Assembly (NCBI GenBank): GCA_964420975.1
Contig: CAYQVH010000012.1
Coordinates: 1-64,000 of the forward strand
Source of the DNA: Accumulibacter sp964420975
GTDB taxonomy: Bacteria > Pseudomonadota > Gammaproteobacteria > Burkholderiales > Rhodocyclaceae
Direction: 5' to 3'
Length of the DNA: 64,000 nucleotides
Shown here: positions 18,195-27,278 of the stretch, piece after piece
Numbering within the stretch: position 1 is the stretch's first letter
Layout: every line of letters begins with the position of its first letter
Position numbers and translations under genes: made by a program
The notes under the pieces: model-generated
The model's input: only the letters and a program-made list of their open reading frames with translations
Databases searched by the model: none
Told to the model about the DNA's origin: nothing

Positions 18195-18962
18195 CTACCA
18201 GCAGTGGCCGCACAGGGCGTCGATCATGCCGGCGTCGGCGGGACCGGTAAGGATGACCTCCGTCAGCCCAAGCCGCTTGGCCTGCTCGGCGATTCGCGGG
18301 TGCGGAACGAAAAGCGGCGTCCGTGCGAGCTGCCAGCGAGCAGGCTCGTCGAGCAGATCGAACAGATGGCGCAGCCCCTCGCTTGAGGAGAGTGTCATCG
18401 CGTCGACCCGACGGTCGTGCAGCAGCGCCTGTAGCGGCTCCCCGCTCGGTGGCGGCAAGCGCCGATAACAGCTCACCAGGTCGACCTCGGCACCGCGTGC
18501 ACGCAGCGTATCGGCGAGCAACTCACGGCCACCGTTGCCGCGCACGATGAGCACACGCCGGTCGACGACACGCGCTGCCTGCAAGTCGGGAAGGTCCAGC
18601 ACCGCCTCGGAGTCGAAGCGCGTCGATGGCGCGAGGACGGACACGACACCATGGCCTGCCAAGGCGGCGACGGTCCCCGGACCAATCGCCACCGCCTGTA
18701 CGGCAGTCGGCCACGGCGCCGCGACAAGGATCGCTGGCAGGCTGAAAGCAACCGCGTTGGGGCTGATGAAGACCACCCAGGTGTAGCTCGAAAGGCGAGA
18801 AATGGCTGCCTGCAATGGTCGCTGGTCGTCGGCCGGGGCAATCTCGAGCAGCGGGAAGACCATCGGCTCGCCGCCGTGCGCGGCGATCTGCGCCGCCAGC
18901 GCGTCAGCCTGCGCGCGCGGACGGGTAACGACGATACGCCGGCCGCGCAGGGCGTCGCTCAT
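18195..18962 (-). CDS. hemD: Uroporphyrinogen-III synthase
   Basis: A 255-residue HemD, which closes and inverts ring D of hydroxymethylbilane to make uroporphyrinogen III. The sequence is weakly conserved in this family, but GRRIVVTRPRAQADAL, FISPNAVAF, the GNGGRELLADTLRARGAEV segment and SSSEGLRHL fit the two-domain fold. Its ATG overlaps the hemC stop by four bases, and hemC-hemD order is the standard arrangement, which settles the identity. Confidence 0.93.
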   Translation of the reverse strand: MSDALRGRRIVVTRPRAQADALAAQIAAHGGEPMVFPLLEIAPADDQRPLQAAISRLSSYTWVVFISPNAVAFSLPAILVAAPWPTAVQAVAIGPGTVAALAGHGVVSVLAPSTRFDSEAVLDLPDLQAARVVDRRVLIVRGNGGRELLADTLRARGAEVDLVSCYRRLPPPSGEPLQALLHDRRVDAMTLSSSEGLRHLFDLLDEPARWQLARTPLFVPHPRIAEQAKRLGLTEVILTGPADAGMIDALCGHCW

Positions 18963-19906
18963 CGACCGCCAGCAAGCTCGCGAATGATGGCGTCGGCACC
19001 CTGCGCGAGCAAGGTGGCGGCAAGCTGGCGACCGATCTGTTCGTCGTCGGCGGGCGCACCGTGCGCTTCGCCACCGATGCGCTGTCGGCCGTCGGGTGTC
19101 GCCAACCAGCCGCGTAACCAAAGGCGATCGCCATCTACGACGGCGTAGGCCGCCAGTGGTAACTGACAGCTACCACCCAGCGCACACGAGAAGGCACGTT
19201 CGGCACGCACACAATGCGCCGTCTCGCCGTCGTTCAGCGGTGCCAGCAGCGCCATCAGCTCGCTGCGCGCCGACAGGACCTCGATTCCCAGTACGCCCTG
19301 TCCCGGCGCCGGCAGAGACTGTTCAGGCGAAAGTACGGACGCGACCCGCTCGCCTAGGCCCAGCCGCTTGAGTCCCGCGGCGGCGAGGATGATCGCGTCG
19401 TAGTCGCCGGCGTCGAGCTTGCGTAGCCGGGTATCGAGGTTGCCGCGCAGACTGCGAACGACGAGTTGCGGATACGCCGCGCGCAACATGGCCTCGCGGC
19501 GCAGACTCGCAGTACCGACGACCGCCCCGGCCGGCAACTCGTCGAGCCGGGAATAGCGATTGGAAACAAAAGCGTCGCGCGCGTCTTCGCGCGACGAGAT
19601 TGCCGCCAGCGCAAAGCCTGCCGGAAGTTCCATCGGCAGGTCCTTCATCGAGTGCACCGCAAGGTCGGCGCTCCCCTGCTGCATCGCGACTTCAAGTTCC
19701 TTGACGAAGAGTCCCTTGCCACCGATCACCGACAGCGGACGATCGAGGATCTGATCGCCACGCGTCGTCATGCCCAGAATGTCGACCGTGGTTCCTGGGT
19801 ATAATCGGGTCAGTCGATCGCGAACGTGCTGCGCCTGCCACATCGCCAAGCGCGACTCTCGCGAAGCGATAACGAGGCGAAGCGGAACGTGGGACGTAGT
19901 GCTCAC
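18959..19906 (-). CDS. hemC: Porphobilinogen deaminase (hydroxymethylbilane synthase)
   Basis: A 315-residue HemC that polymerises four porphobilinogens using a covalently held dipyrromethane cofactor. Seen: RLVIASRESRLAMWQAQ, GGKGLFVKELE, DLAVHSMKDLP, TASLRREAML, and the cofactor-attachment cysteine in ERAFSCALGGSCQLPLAA (near residue 246). The frame is open far upstream; GTG 19906 (VSTTSHVP...) gives a normal length, though the ribosome-binding site is weak. A methyltransferase gene starts divergently 36 bases away. Confidence 0.95.
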   Translation of the reverse strand: MSTTSHVPLRLVIASRESRLAMWQAQHVRDRLTRLYPGTTVDILGMTTRGDQILDRPLSVIGGKGLFVKELEVAMQQGSADLAVHSMKDLPMELPAGFALAAISSREDARDAFVSNRYSRLDELPAGAVVGTASLRREAMLRAAYPQLVVRSLRGNLDTRLRKLDAGDYDAIILAAAGLKRLGLGERVASVLSPEQSLPAPGQGVLGIEVLSARSELMALLAPLNDGETAHCVRAERAFSCALGGSCQLPLAAYAVVDGDRLWLRGWLATPDGRQRIGGEAHGAPADDEQIGRQLAATLLAQGADAIIRELAGGR

Positions 19907-19942
19907 GGTGGGGATCCAGGCGACGGTGGCAAGAGACGCACA

Positions 19943-20665
19943 ATGACCGCGTGGCAGAAGCCGACCCGGCAACGTGACGAGGGCAGCGATTCTAGCACGG
20001 AGCACCCCGTCGACGCCTCGCCGCCAGCCGCCAAGCCAGCGCACCAGCGCCCGGAACTCCCTGACTTCTGGGACCATCGCTTCCACTCGGGAACCACTCC
20101 CTGGGAAGCCGGCGAGGCGCCATCGGCGCTGCGTCGGTTTGCCGCCGACTACGTCGCCGCGGCGAGAAGCGAGCGACCAGCCGCAGACGCCGCGTCGCGG
20201 CCGCGCGTGTTCATTCCCGGATGTGGCAGCGCGTTTGACGCGGCTTTCCTCGATCGACAGGGATGGGAAGTGACCGCCCTCGACTTTTCGGCCGCCGCCG
20301 TCGACCACGCCCGAAGGACCGTCGGTAGCAGCTGGCGCGGAACGCTGCTCTGCGCCGACTTCTTTTCCTTCCTTGCCCCAACCCGGTTTGACGTGATCTA
20401 CGAACGCGCCTTCCTGTGCGCGCTTCCCCGGCCTCTGTGGCCTGCATACGGTCAGCGCGTGGCAGACTTGCTGCGCCCTGGCGGCCTGCTGGTCGGCTTC
20501 TTCTTTTTTTCCAGCGAAGAAAAAGGGCCGCCTTTCGGCGTCCGGCAAGACCAACTCGACGCCCTGCTGCAACCGGCGTTGCATTGCACCGCCGATCACC
20601 CGATCGACGACTCGGTCCCGGTCTTTGCCGGACGCGAGCGCTGGCAGCTGTGGCAGCGCCGCTGA
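19943..20665 (+). CDS. Thiopurine methyltransferase-like SAM-dependent methyltransferase
   Basis: A 240-residue class I methyltransferase of the TPMT type. After a low-complexity N-terminus it shows FWDHRFHSGTTPWE (about residue 46), the SAM-binding VFIPGCGSAFDAAFL (near 87), the acidic motif EVTALDFS, and DVIYERAFLCALP (about 152), all characteristic of bacterial TPMT-like proteins that methylate thiols or detoxify metalloids such as selenium and tellurium. The real substrate is unknown. It starts divergently from hemC and ends six bases before the convergent cytochrome gene. Confidence 0.88.
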   Translation: MTAWQKPTRQRDEGSDSSTEHPVDASPPAAKPAHQRPELPDFWDHRFHSGTTPWEAGEAPSALRRFAADYVAAARSERPAADAASRPRVFIPGCGSAFDAAFLDRQGWEVTALDFSAAAVDHARRTVGSSWRGTLLCADFFSFLAPTRFDVIYERAFLCALPRPLWPAYGQRVADLLRPGGLLVGFFFFSSEEKGPPFGVRQDQLDALLQPALHCTADHPIDDSVPVFAGRERWQLWQRR

Positions 20666-20671
20666 GGCCGC

Positions 20672-21343
20672 TTAGTCAAGCTCCTGAATTGACGTCAGAT
20701 AGGCGAGCAGGTCGCGAACATCGTTCGCCTGCAGGGTATACAGCACGCCCTCTTGGGCGCTCTCCTCGTCATGCGGACGGTCAGCCTTCAGATAAGCGTC
20801 GATCTGCTTCTTGAGGTAGTTCGTGTACTGTCCGACGAGCATCGGGAACATCCCGCGTCCCTTGCCGGACTTGCCGTGGCACGCCGCACAATGCTTCTGA
20901 TAGAGCTGGCGACCCTGATCGATGTCGCCTTCGGCCCGCGGCACGATCATCACCTTCTCCATCGCCAACAGACGCGTTAGCGCGTCATCACTATCCTTGA
21001 ACGCGGGCGGCCGAGTTGGCAGAACAATCTGCGCCAGATACGCCGCGACCAACTTCAGGTCGTCGTCCGGCAGCTCGCGTTCCTTGGCGTAGGGATACAT
21101 CGGCAAATTGATCCGCCGCTGCGTCTGGAACGCCTTCAGTTGCTGCTCAAGATACTTCGCTTGCTGACCAGCGATGCGCGGGTATTCGCCTTTCTTCCCT
21201 CCGGCGCCGAACTCACCATGACAAGCCGCGCAGGGTCCGTAGATCTCCTTCGCTTTTTCGATGTCGAGCGCCCGCGCCGGCAAGGCGCCGGTCACCGCCA
21301 GTACGAGACAGCCCAGTGGGACCAAGGGGCGAATGCGCGTCAT
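20672..21343 (-). CDS. Diheme cytochrome c (c4/c553 type)
   Basis: A 223-residue periplasmic electron-transfer protein. A signal peptide (ends near ALPARA) precedes two class I cytochrome c domains, each with a CAACH haem site (CAACHGEFGAGGKKGEYPR near residue 38; CAACHGKSGKGRGMFPML near 155). Distal methionines probably lie in LPMYPYA and MFPMLVG. Such cytochromes shuttle electrons to terminal oxidases. GAGG lies just upstream of the ATG. It is a single gene transcribed away from argH. Confidence 0.92.
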   Translation of the reverse strand: MTRIRPLVPLGCLVLAVTGALPARALDIEKAKEIYGPCAACHGEFGAGGKKGEYPRIAGQQAKYLEQQLKAFQTQRRINLPMYPYAKERELPDDDLKLVAAYLAQIVLPTRPPAFKDSDDALTRLLAMEKVMIVPRAEGDIDQGRQLYQKHCAACHGKSGKGRGMFPMLVGQYTNYLKKQIDAYLKADRPHDEESAQEGVLYTLQANDVRDLLAYLTSIQELD

Positions 21344-21533
21344 GTCAACCTCGCTGGATGAAGAGCTCGGTCATTGTAGGAGAATCCCCCCGTTCGACAT
21401 TGACGGGTGTCAAGACGGCGGCCGTCGGCCGCAACGATGCGGCCGCGAGGATTTGCCGTATACTCGTCGCGCCTGTTGAGGTGGCAGCCGTCGACACCGT
21501 GCCACGCTCCTTTCCTCCCGACCGCCATTTCCC

Positions 21534-22937
21534 ATGGACCCAGTGGACGCTTCTCAATACACCTGGGCCGGACGCTTCGCCGAACCGGTTTCCGAGGTCG
21601 TCAAACGCTATACCGCCTCGGTCAGCTTCGACCGCAGACTGTGGCGTCAGGACATTCGCGCTTCACTGGCTCACGCGACGATGCTGGCGCGACAGGGGAT
21701 CCTCGCGCCGACGGACCTCGCCGACATTGAGCGGGGAATGGCGCAGATCGCTCAGGAGATCGCCGACGGATCCTTCGTCTGGTCGCTCGACCTCGAAGAC
21801 GTCCACCTCAATATCGAGAAGCGCCTGACCGCTCTCGTCGGTGACGCCGGCAAGCGGCTGCACACCGCGCGTTCGCGTAACGACCAGGTGGCGACCGACG
21901 TCCGTCTCTATCTGCGCGATGCGATCGACGAACTGCTCGGCCTGCTGGCCACTTTCCAGTCCGCGCTGCTCGATCTGGCCGAGCGCGAAGCGGCCACGGC
22001 GCTACCCGGACTGACCCACTTACAGGTCGCGCAACCGGTCACCTTCGGCCACCATCTGCTCGCCTATTTCGAGATGACCCAGCGGGACGGCGAACGACTG
22101 CTCGACTGCCGCCGGCGGACCAATCGCCTACCGCTCGGCGCCGCAGCACTCGCCGGCACCAGCTATCCGATCGATCGCTACCTGGTTGCCGAACTGCTGG
22201 GCTTCGATGGAGTGTGTGAAAACTCGCTCGACGCCGTCGCCGACCGTGATTTTGCGATCGAGTTTTGTTCCGCCAGCGCGTTGTTGATGATGCATCTGTC
22301 TCGACTGTCGGAAGAACTGGTGCTCTGGATGAATCCTCGTTTCGCTTTCATCACCCTCGCCGACCGCTTTTGCACCGGCAGCTCGATCATGCCGCAGAAG
22401 AAAAATCCGGACGTTCCCGAACTCGCCCGCGGCAAGACCGGTCGCGTGTACGGGCATCTGATGAGCTTGCTGACGCTGATGAAAGGCCAGCCGCTGGCGT
22501 ACAACAAGGACAATCAGGAAGACAAGGAACCGCTGTTCGACGTCGTCGATACGGTCGCCGACACGCTGCGCATCTTTGCCGAACTGATCGCTGGCATCAC
22601 AACCCACCCCGAAAACATGCGGGCCGCGCTGCGCCAGGGCTATTCGACGGCGACCGACCTGGCCGACTACCTGGTGAAGAAGGGACTTCCCTTTCGTGAC
22701 GCGCACGCGGCCGTCGGACTCGCTGTCCGCCACGCGGAACAACTCGGCAGCGATCTCGCCGAACTGTCGCTCGCGACTCTACAGCACTACTCACCGCTCA
22801 TCGAAGCCGACGTCTACCAGGCGCTGACCATCGACGGCGCCATCGCCGCCCGCGCGCATGTCGGCGGCACCGCCGTCGAGCAGGTCCTGGCGGCAGTCGC
22901 GCGCGCGCGCCAGGCGCGAGTCGCGCGCTCACCGTAG
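21534..22937 (+). CDS. argH: Argininosuccinate lyase
   Basis: A 467-residue lyase of the fumarase/aspartase superfamily, cleaving argininosuccinate to arginine and fumarate. Seen: WAGRFAEP at the N-terminus, the TARSRNDQVATDVRL segment, LPGLTHLQVAQPV with the catalytic His, and the family signature GSSIMPQKKNPDVPE with the catalytic Ser loop. Length is typical. A TATACT element about 70 bases upstream may be its -10 box but no good -35 accompanies it. The kinase gene starts eight bases downstream. Confidence 0.97.
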   Translation: MDPVDASQYTWAGRFAEPVSEVVKRYTASVSFDRRLWRQDIRASLAHATMLARQGILAPTDLADIERGMAQIAQEIADGSFVWSLDLEDVHLNIEKRLTALVGDAGKRLHTARSRNDQVATDVRLYLRDAIDELLGLLATFQSALLDLAEREAATALPGLTHLQVAQPVTFGHHLLAYFEMTQRDGERLLDCRRRTNRLPLGAAALAGTSYPIDRYLVAELLGFDGVCENSLDAVADRDFAIEFCSASALLMMHLSRLSEELVLWMNPRFAFITLADRFCTGSSIMPQKKNPDVPELARGKTGRVYGHLMSLLTLMKGQPLAYNKDNQEDKEPLFDVVDTVADTLRIFAELIAGITTHPENMRAALRQGYSTATDLADYLVKKGLPFRDAHAAVGLAVRHAEQLGSDLAELSLATLQHYSPLIEADVYQALTIDGAIAARAHVGGTAVEQVLAAVARARQARVARSP

Positions 22938-22945
22938 CCCACCTC

Positions 22946-24232
22946 GTGGAACGCGTCGGCAAATTCGACCTTGTCCGGCAGATCGGCCGCGGCGCGACGT
23001 CTACCGTCTATCTCGCCAGAGATCCTTTCACCCTGCGTGAAGTCGCAATCAAGGTCGGATCGCCGGAGATTCTCAAGGACGACAAGCGCCGCCGGCTGTA
23101 CAGTCACCTCTACCTCAACGAAGCGGCGCTGATCGGCAAACTGTTGCATCCGCACATCGTTCAGATCTACGACGCCGTGGTCGACGATCAGTGCTGCTAC
23201 ATTGTCATGGAATACGTCGCCGGCGGAACCCTGGAACAGGCCTGTACGCCGGACACGCTGCTGCCAATCCAGCGGGTCGTCGAGATCGTCTTCAAATGTA
23301 CGCGCGCGCTCGACTTCGCCTTCCGCGCCGGCATCATCCACCGTGACATCAAACCCGCCAACATCCTGTTTGCTGGTCGAGACCCCTATCAGGGGGAGAT
23401 CAAGATTTCAGATTTTGGCGCCGCGATCATCGCCTCTCCCGACCACACCCTGGTACTTGGCGTCGGCTCGCCGGCCTACATGTCGCCGCAACAGGTCAAA
23501 GAGCAGACGCTCGACCACCAGACCGACATCTACTCGCTGGGCGTCGTCATGTACCAGTTGCTGACCGGGCAGCTGCCGTTTCAAGGTCGCAACAGTTACG
23601 AGATGATCTACCAGATCATCAACCACCAGCCGCCGCCGCCATCCTCCTTGCGTAGCGCCGTCCCCGACGTTCTCGACGCCATTGTTGCCCGCGCGATGAG
23701 CAAGCGACTCAAGTACCGCTATCGCAACTGGCAGGACTTTGCGCACGATTTGGCCCGATCACTGCGTGACCAGCGGCTCAAGTATCCGGTGGACCACGTC
23801 ACCGATCTCGAAAAGTTTGAGACCTTGCGCGCCTTCTCGTTCTTTGGCGATTTCTCCGACGTCGAGATCTGGGAAGTTGTACGCCTGTCCGAATGGCAGT
23901 GCTTCGCGCCGGAAGCGGTCGTCATCCGTGAGGGCGAACAGGGAGGCTCATTCTATCTGGTCGCCGAGGGCGAACTCAAAGTCATGAAGAGCGGCATGGT
24001 CCTGAACGTTCTCGCGGCCGGCGACTGCTTCGGCGAGATGGCGACCATCAGCAAGGAAAAGTGGCAACGCGGCGCCGACGTCGTCGCGCTAACCGGCGTC
24101 AAACTGGTAAGGGTCACCAGCACCGCCCTGTCCACCTCGTCGACCGCCTGTAAGTCGCACTTTTACCAGGCTTTCCTCACCGTGCTCTGCGAACGCCTGG
24201 CGGCGGCCAACGAGCGCATGGTGTCTTTCTAA
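22946..24232 (+). CDS. Serine/threonine protein kinase with C-terminal cyclic-nucleotide-binding-like domain
   Basis: A 428-residue Hanks-type kinase read from GTG 22946. The kinase domain (about 5-265) has the glycine loop IGRGATSTVYLA, the VAIKV lysine, catalytic HRDIKPANI (near 131) and the ISDFGAA metal site, so it should be active. Residues about 300-415 form a cNMP-binding-like beta-roll (VIREGEQGGSFYLVAEGELKV in pieces, then GDCFGEM). There is no transmembrane segment, so it is probably cytosolic. A fused sensor domain suggests kinase control by a nucleotide or by the beta-roll as an interaction platform. It follows argH by eight bases. Confidence 0.9.
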   Translation: MERVGKFDLVRQIGRGATSTVYLARDPFTLREVAIKVGSPEILKDDKRRRLYSHLYLNEAALIGKLLHPHIVQIYDAVVDDQCCYIVMEYVAGGTLEQACTPDTLLPIQRVVEIVFKCTRALDFAFRAGIIHRDIKPANILFAGRDPYQGEIKISDFGAAIIASPDHTLVLGVGSPAYMSPQQVKEQTLDHQTDIYSLGVVMYQLLTGQLPFQGRNSYEMIYQIINHQPPPPSSLRSAVPDVLDAIVARAMSKRLKYRYRNWQDFAHDLARSLRDQRLKYPVDHVTDLEKFETLRAFSFFGDFSDVEIWEVVRLSEWQCFAPEAVVIREGEQGGSFYLVAEGELKVMKSGMVLNVLAAGDCFGEMATISKEKWQRGADVVALTGVKLVRVTSTALSTSSTACKSHFYQAFLTVLCERLAAANERMVSF

Positions 24233-24777
24233 TTTCCGCAGAAAGGCGCGACGCCGTTGGGACCGATCAACGCCTGCCGCTGGTAGCTGGTACGAACGAG
24301 ACCGCTGCTCGCATCGAACAGCACGTCGAAGCGCGCCAGCTGGTTCCAGCTGTCGCAGAACTGCCATTCCCAGACCAGTTCATTACGCGCCGCAAAGTAC
24401 TCCGTCCAGGGCGCGTAAGGGGGGCCGAGCAGTCGCAGTACCGACTCCTGACTGCTTATTCCCGGCTGAAGGCGGGCAAAGTACGCCGTCGTCAGGACTT
24501 GATCGATACGCTCGAGTCGCCCGTCGGCGGCGACGAAGACCATGAAGGTGTGCGGACCCGCGGGGCCACGCGGATACGCCAGCTGCTGGCTGCCGTCGGC
24601 GTTGCGCCAGCTCATGGCCGGTGTTCCCATCGCTGCCAGGACGTCGGCCGCGGTCGCCACGCCAGGCTGCAAACCGTAGCCGCTGTAACTCGCGCAAGCG
24701 GAGAGCACCCAGGCGACCCCTACGGCGCCCAGAAAGCGGCGACAGCCCCCAGCCCGACGCGAGTCGCGTATTGCCAC
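24229..24777 (-). CDS. Outer-membrane lipoprotein, SmpA/BamE-like fold suspected
   Basis: A 182-residue lipoprotein. A short signal peptide ends in a clear lipobox, LSAC (near residue 24), followed by YSGYGLQPGVATAADVLAAMG, split here into its GLQPG and VLAAMG parts. A second similar half has LQPGISSQESVLRLLG. This duplicated turn-helix pattern resembles SmpA/OmlA (BamE) modules, which help outer-membrane assembly; the assignment is by pattern. GTG 24777 has GGAAGAGG upstream. The stop overlaps the convergent kinase stop by four bases. Confidence 0.7.
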   Translation of the reverse strand: MAIRDSRRAGGCRRFLGAVGVAWVLSACASYSGYGLQPGVATAADVLAAMGTPAMSWRNADGSQQLAYPRGPAGPHTFMVFVAADGRLERIDQVLTTAYFARLQPGISSQESVLRLLGPPYAPWTEYFAARNELVWEWQFCDSWNQLARFDVLFDASSGLVRTSYQRQALIGPNGVAPFCGN

Positions 24778-24857
24778 CTCTTCCCTCTTCCACCGGATCG
24801 CCTTCCAGACACGAACTGGGACAGCCGGAGGAACTCCGGTGTTCCCCTGGTCGTCAC

Positions 24858-25175
24858 CTAGCCGCGAAGGTCGGCCAGCAACTTCTGCAGTTCGCCACCC
24901 TCGTACATCTCCCGCATGATGTCGCAGCCGCCGATGAATTCGCCCCGCACGTAGAGCTGCGGAATCGTCGGCCAGTTTGCGAACACTTTGATTCCGTTGC
25001 GAATTTCTGGATCGTCGAGGACGTTTACGGCAAACAGCCGGGAAACCCCGCAGGCGCGCAGAAGTTGTACCGACATCGCGGAAAAGCCGCACTGCGGAAA
25101 CTCCGGCGTCCCTTTCATGTAGAGGACCAGCGGGTGCTGGCTGACCTGCTCCCGAATCAGTTGCTGCACGTCCAT
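24858..25175 (-). CDS. grxD: Monothiol glutaredoxin (Grx4 type)
   Basis: A 105-residue CGFS glutaredoxin. The active site PQCGFSAM (Cys near residue 29), MKGTPEFP before it, WPTIPQLYVRGEFIGGCDI with the glutathione-binding TIP loop, and the full-length single domain identify Grx4/GrxD. It binds a 2Fe-2S cluster between two monomers and passes it on, often with BolA proteins. GAGGG precedes the ATG. It is the fourth gene of the hemA-prfA-prmC-grxD run. Confidence 0.96.
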   Translation of the reverse strand: MDVQQLIREQVSQHPLVLYMKGTPEFPQCGFSAMSVQLLRACGVSRLFAVNVLDDPEIRNGIKVFANWPTIPQLYVRGEFIGGCDIMREMYEGGELQKLLADLRG

Positions 25176-25216
25176 GAATACCCTCGTTTCGACAAATAGT
25201 TGATTGAAACAGTCAT

Positions 25217-26107
25217 CTATTGGGAGTGTACCGGGTGCCGGCCGCCGCCGTCAACGTAAACCCCACCGCTGACGCGTTCAACACCCGCCAGATCCCGCCA
25301 CGAGCTAACCGCTGAGAAGCCCGCCGCCGCCAGCAGATCGCGAACGGCTGCTGCCTGCTGGTAACCATGCTCGATCAACACGCTACCGCGGCTGCGCAAG
25401 TGTTTCGTCGCGCCGTTGACGATCGCACGAATGCAGGCCAGGCCGTCGCCACCGGCAACACCATCGGTCAGAGCGTGGCGTGGTTCCCAACGCACGCCGT
25501 CCCCCTGCAGGTGCGGATCGTCAACGGCGACGTAAGGCGGGTTGGAGACGATGAGGTCAAAACGCTCTCCGGCCAACGGCGCATACCAGTCACCCGCCAC
25601 GAGGCGCAAGATTACGCGGTGGCGCTCGGCGTTGATTCGAGCGACCGCCAGCGCCTCCGCCGACCGGTCGACGGCCGTCAGCGTCGCCTCCGGCCGCTGG
25701 CGGACGAGCGTCACCGCGATCGCACCACAACCGGTACCGAGATCGACGATCCGCGGCGCGGCCAGATCCTTGGTCGTCGCCAGCGCCAGCTCGACGAGGA
25801 GCTCCGTCTCCGGACGCGGGACCAGGACGGCCGGCGTGACGACGAAGTCGCGACCATAAAATCCGGCGCGGCCGAGCAGATAAGCGATTGGCTGGCCGTC
25901 GGCCCGCCGCTTGACCAGTTCATTCAGACGCGCCGTCTGTTCGGGAGTCAGCTGGCGCTCCGGCGCCGCCAGCAAGTCGGCATGCGTACAGCACGCCACG
26001 TGTTCGACCAGCAAGCGGGCGTCGAGTCGGCCAAGACGCTGGCTGACCACACGCCAAGCGTCACCGATAGCGATGGCCGTACGCTCGTGAAGCATGCCCG
26101 CAGGCAT
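25217..26107 (-). CDS. prmC: Peptide chain release factor N5-glutamine methyltransferase
   Basis: A 296-residue PrmC that methylates the glutamine of the GGQ motif of release factors. The N-terminal helical domain ends at PIAYLLGRAGFYGRDF; the class I methyltransferase core has VDLGTGCGAIAV and the substrate-glutamine binding NPPY motif (near 190). It follows prfA by 29 bases, the near-universal hemA-prfA-prmC order, so it acts on the product of its neighbour. A second ATG four codons in is also possible as the start. Confidence 0.96.
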   Translation of the reverse strand: MPAGMLHERTAIAIGDAWRVVSQRLGRLDARLLVEHVACCTHADLLAAPERQLTPEQTARLNELVKRRADGQPIAYLLGRAGFYGRDFVVTPAVLVPRPETELLVELALATTKDLAAPRIVDLGTGCGAIAVTLVRQRPEATLTAVDRSAEALAVARINAERHRVILRLVAGDWYAPLAGERFDLIVSNPPYVAVDDPHLQGDGVRWEPRHALTDGVAGGDGLACIRAIVNGATKHLRSRGSVLIEHGYQQAAAVRDLLAAAGFSAVSSWRDLAGVERVSGGVYVDGGGRHPVHSQ

Positions 26108-26136
26108 CGCCTCTGGTCGCCGCTTGCTCGACGGGC

Positions 26137-27219
26137 TCAGGCGCTCTCGGCAAGCATCGCCAGCTGGTCGGCCTGATGCTCGGCGGTCAACGCTGAAAGC
26201 AGCTCGTCCAGGTCGCCGTCCATGATCGCCTCGATCTTGTAGAGCGTGAGGTTGATGCGATGGTCGGTTACCCGACCCTGCGGGAAGTTGTAGGTGCGGA
26301 TCCGCTCGGAGCGGTCACCACTGCCGATCAGATTCCTTCTCTCGGACGCGATGCTGGCGTCCATTTCTCGCTGCTGGCGGTCCCTGATGCGTGCGACCAG
26401 CACCGACATCGCCTGCGCCTTGTTCTTGTGCTGTGAGCGATCGTCCTGACATTCGACAACGATCCCGGTCGGCAAATGCGTGATGCGTACCGCCGAGTCG
26501 GTTTTGTTGATGTGCTGTCCGCCAGCGCCCGACGATCGAAAGGTGTCAATGCGAATGTCGGCCGGGTTGATCTGGACGTCTTCGAGGGCGTCCGCTTCCG
26601 GCATCACGGCGACCGTACAGGCCGACGTATGGATCCGACCCTGCGCCTCGGTATCGGGAACCCGTTGCACCCGATGGGCGCCCGACTCGAACTTCAATCG
26701 CGCATAGACGCCGACGCCGACAATCCGCGCGATGATCTCCCGATAACCGCCCAGATCGGAAACGCTAGCCGAAACCACTTCAACCTGCCACCGCCGACGT
26801 TCCGCATAGCGGGCGTACATGCGAAAAAGATTACTCGCGAACAGCGCCGATTCCTCGCCGCCGGTACCGGCGCGAATCTCGACGAAGACGTTGCGCTCGT
26901 CGTTGGCGTCTTTGGGCAGCAAGAGTTTCTGTAACTCCGTCTCAAGCTGCGGCAGTCGTTCCCTGAGCGCAAGCACTTCCGCCTCCGCCAGCTCCTTCAT
27001 TTCCGGGTCACAGACCAGTTCGTGCGCCGCATCCAGGTCTGCCAGCGACTGTCGCCAGGTCTGATAGAGCGAGACCACCGGCAGTAGTTCGGCACGCTCG
27101 CGCGACAGGCGGCGGAAATCGTCGAGGTCGCGAGTCGCTTCCCGACTGGCGAGCGTTCGGTCGACTTCATCCAGACGACCCGCCAACTGCTCCAGTTTGT
27201 CAGCAATGCTCTGCTTCAT
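26137..27219 (-). CDS. prfA: Peptide chain release factor 1
   Basis: A 360-residue class I release factor recognising UAA and UAG. The catalytic GGQ lies in SSGAGGQHINKTDSAVRI (near residue 236), and the GSGDRSERIRTYNFPQGRVTDHRI region follows (quoted in part). The stop-codon recognition loop HRVQRVPDTE-type segment is present in domain 2. AAGGA lies before the ATG. It lies between hemA and prmC on the same strand. Confidence 0.97.
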   Translation of the reverse strand: MKQSIADKLEQLAGRLDEVDRTLASREATRDLDDFRRLSRERAELLPVVSLYQTWRQSLADLDAAHELVCDPEMKELAEAEVLALRERLPQLETELQKLLLPKDANDERNVFVEIRAGTGGEESALFASNLFRMYARYAERRRWQVEVVSASVSDLGGYREIIARIVGVGVYARLKFESGAHRVQRVPDTEAQGRIHTSACTVAVMPEADALEDVQINPADIRIDTFRSSGAGGQHINKTDSAVRITHLPTGIVVECQDDRSQHKNKAQAMSVLVARIRDRQQREMDASIASERRNLIGSGDRSERIRTYNFPQGRVTDHRINLTLYKIEAIMDGDLDELLSALTAEHQADQLAMLAESA

Positions 27220-27278
27220 CAGACCGTCCTTACGAGCCGCCGCGACACCCGAGACGCCTTGCGTCGCTTGCCGGCCAG

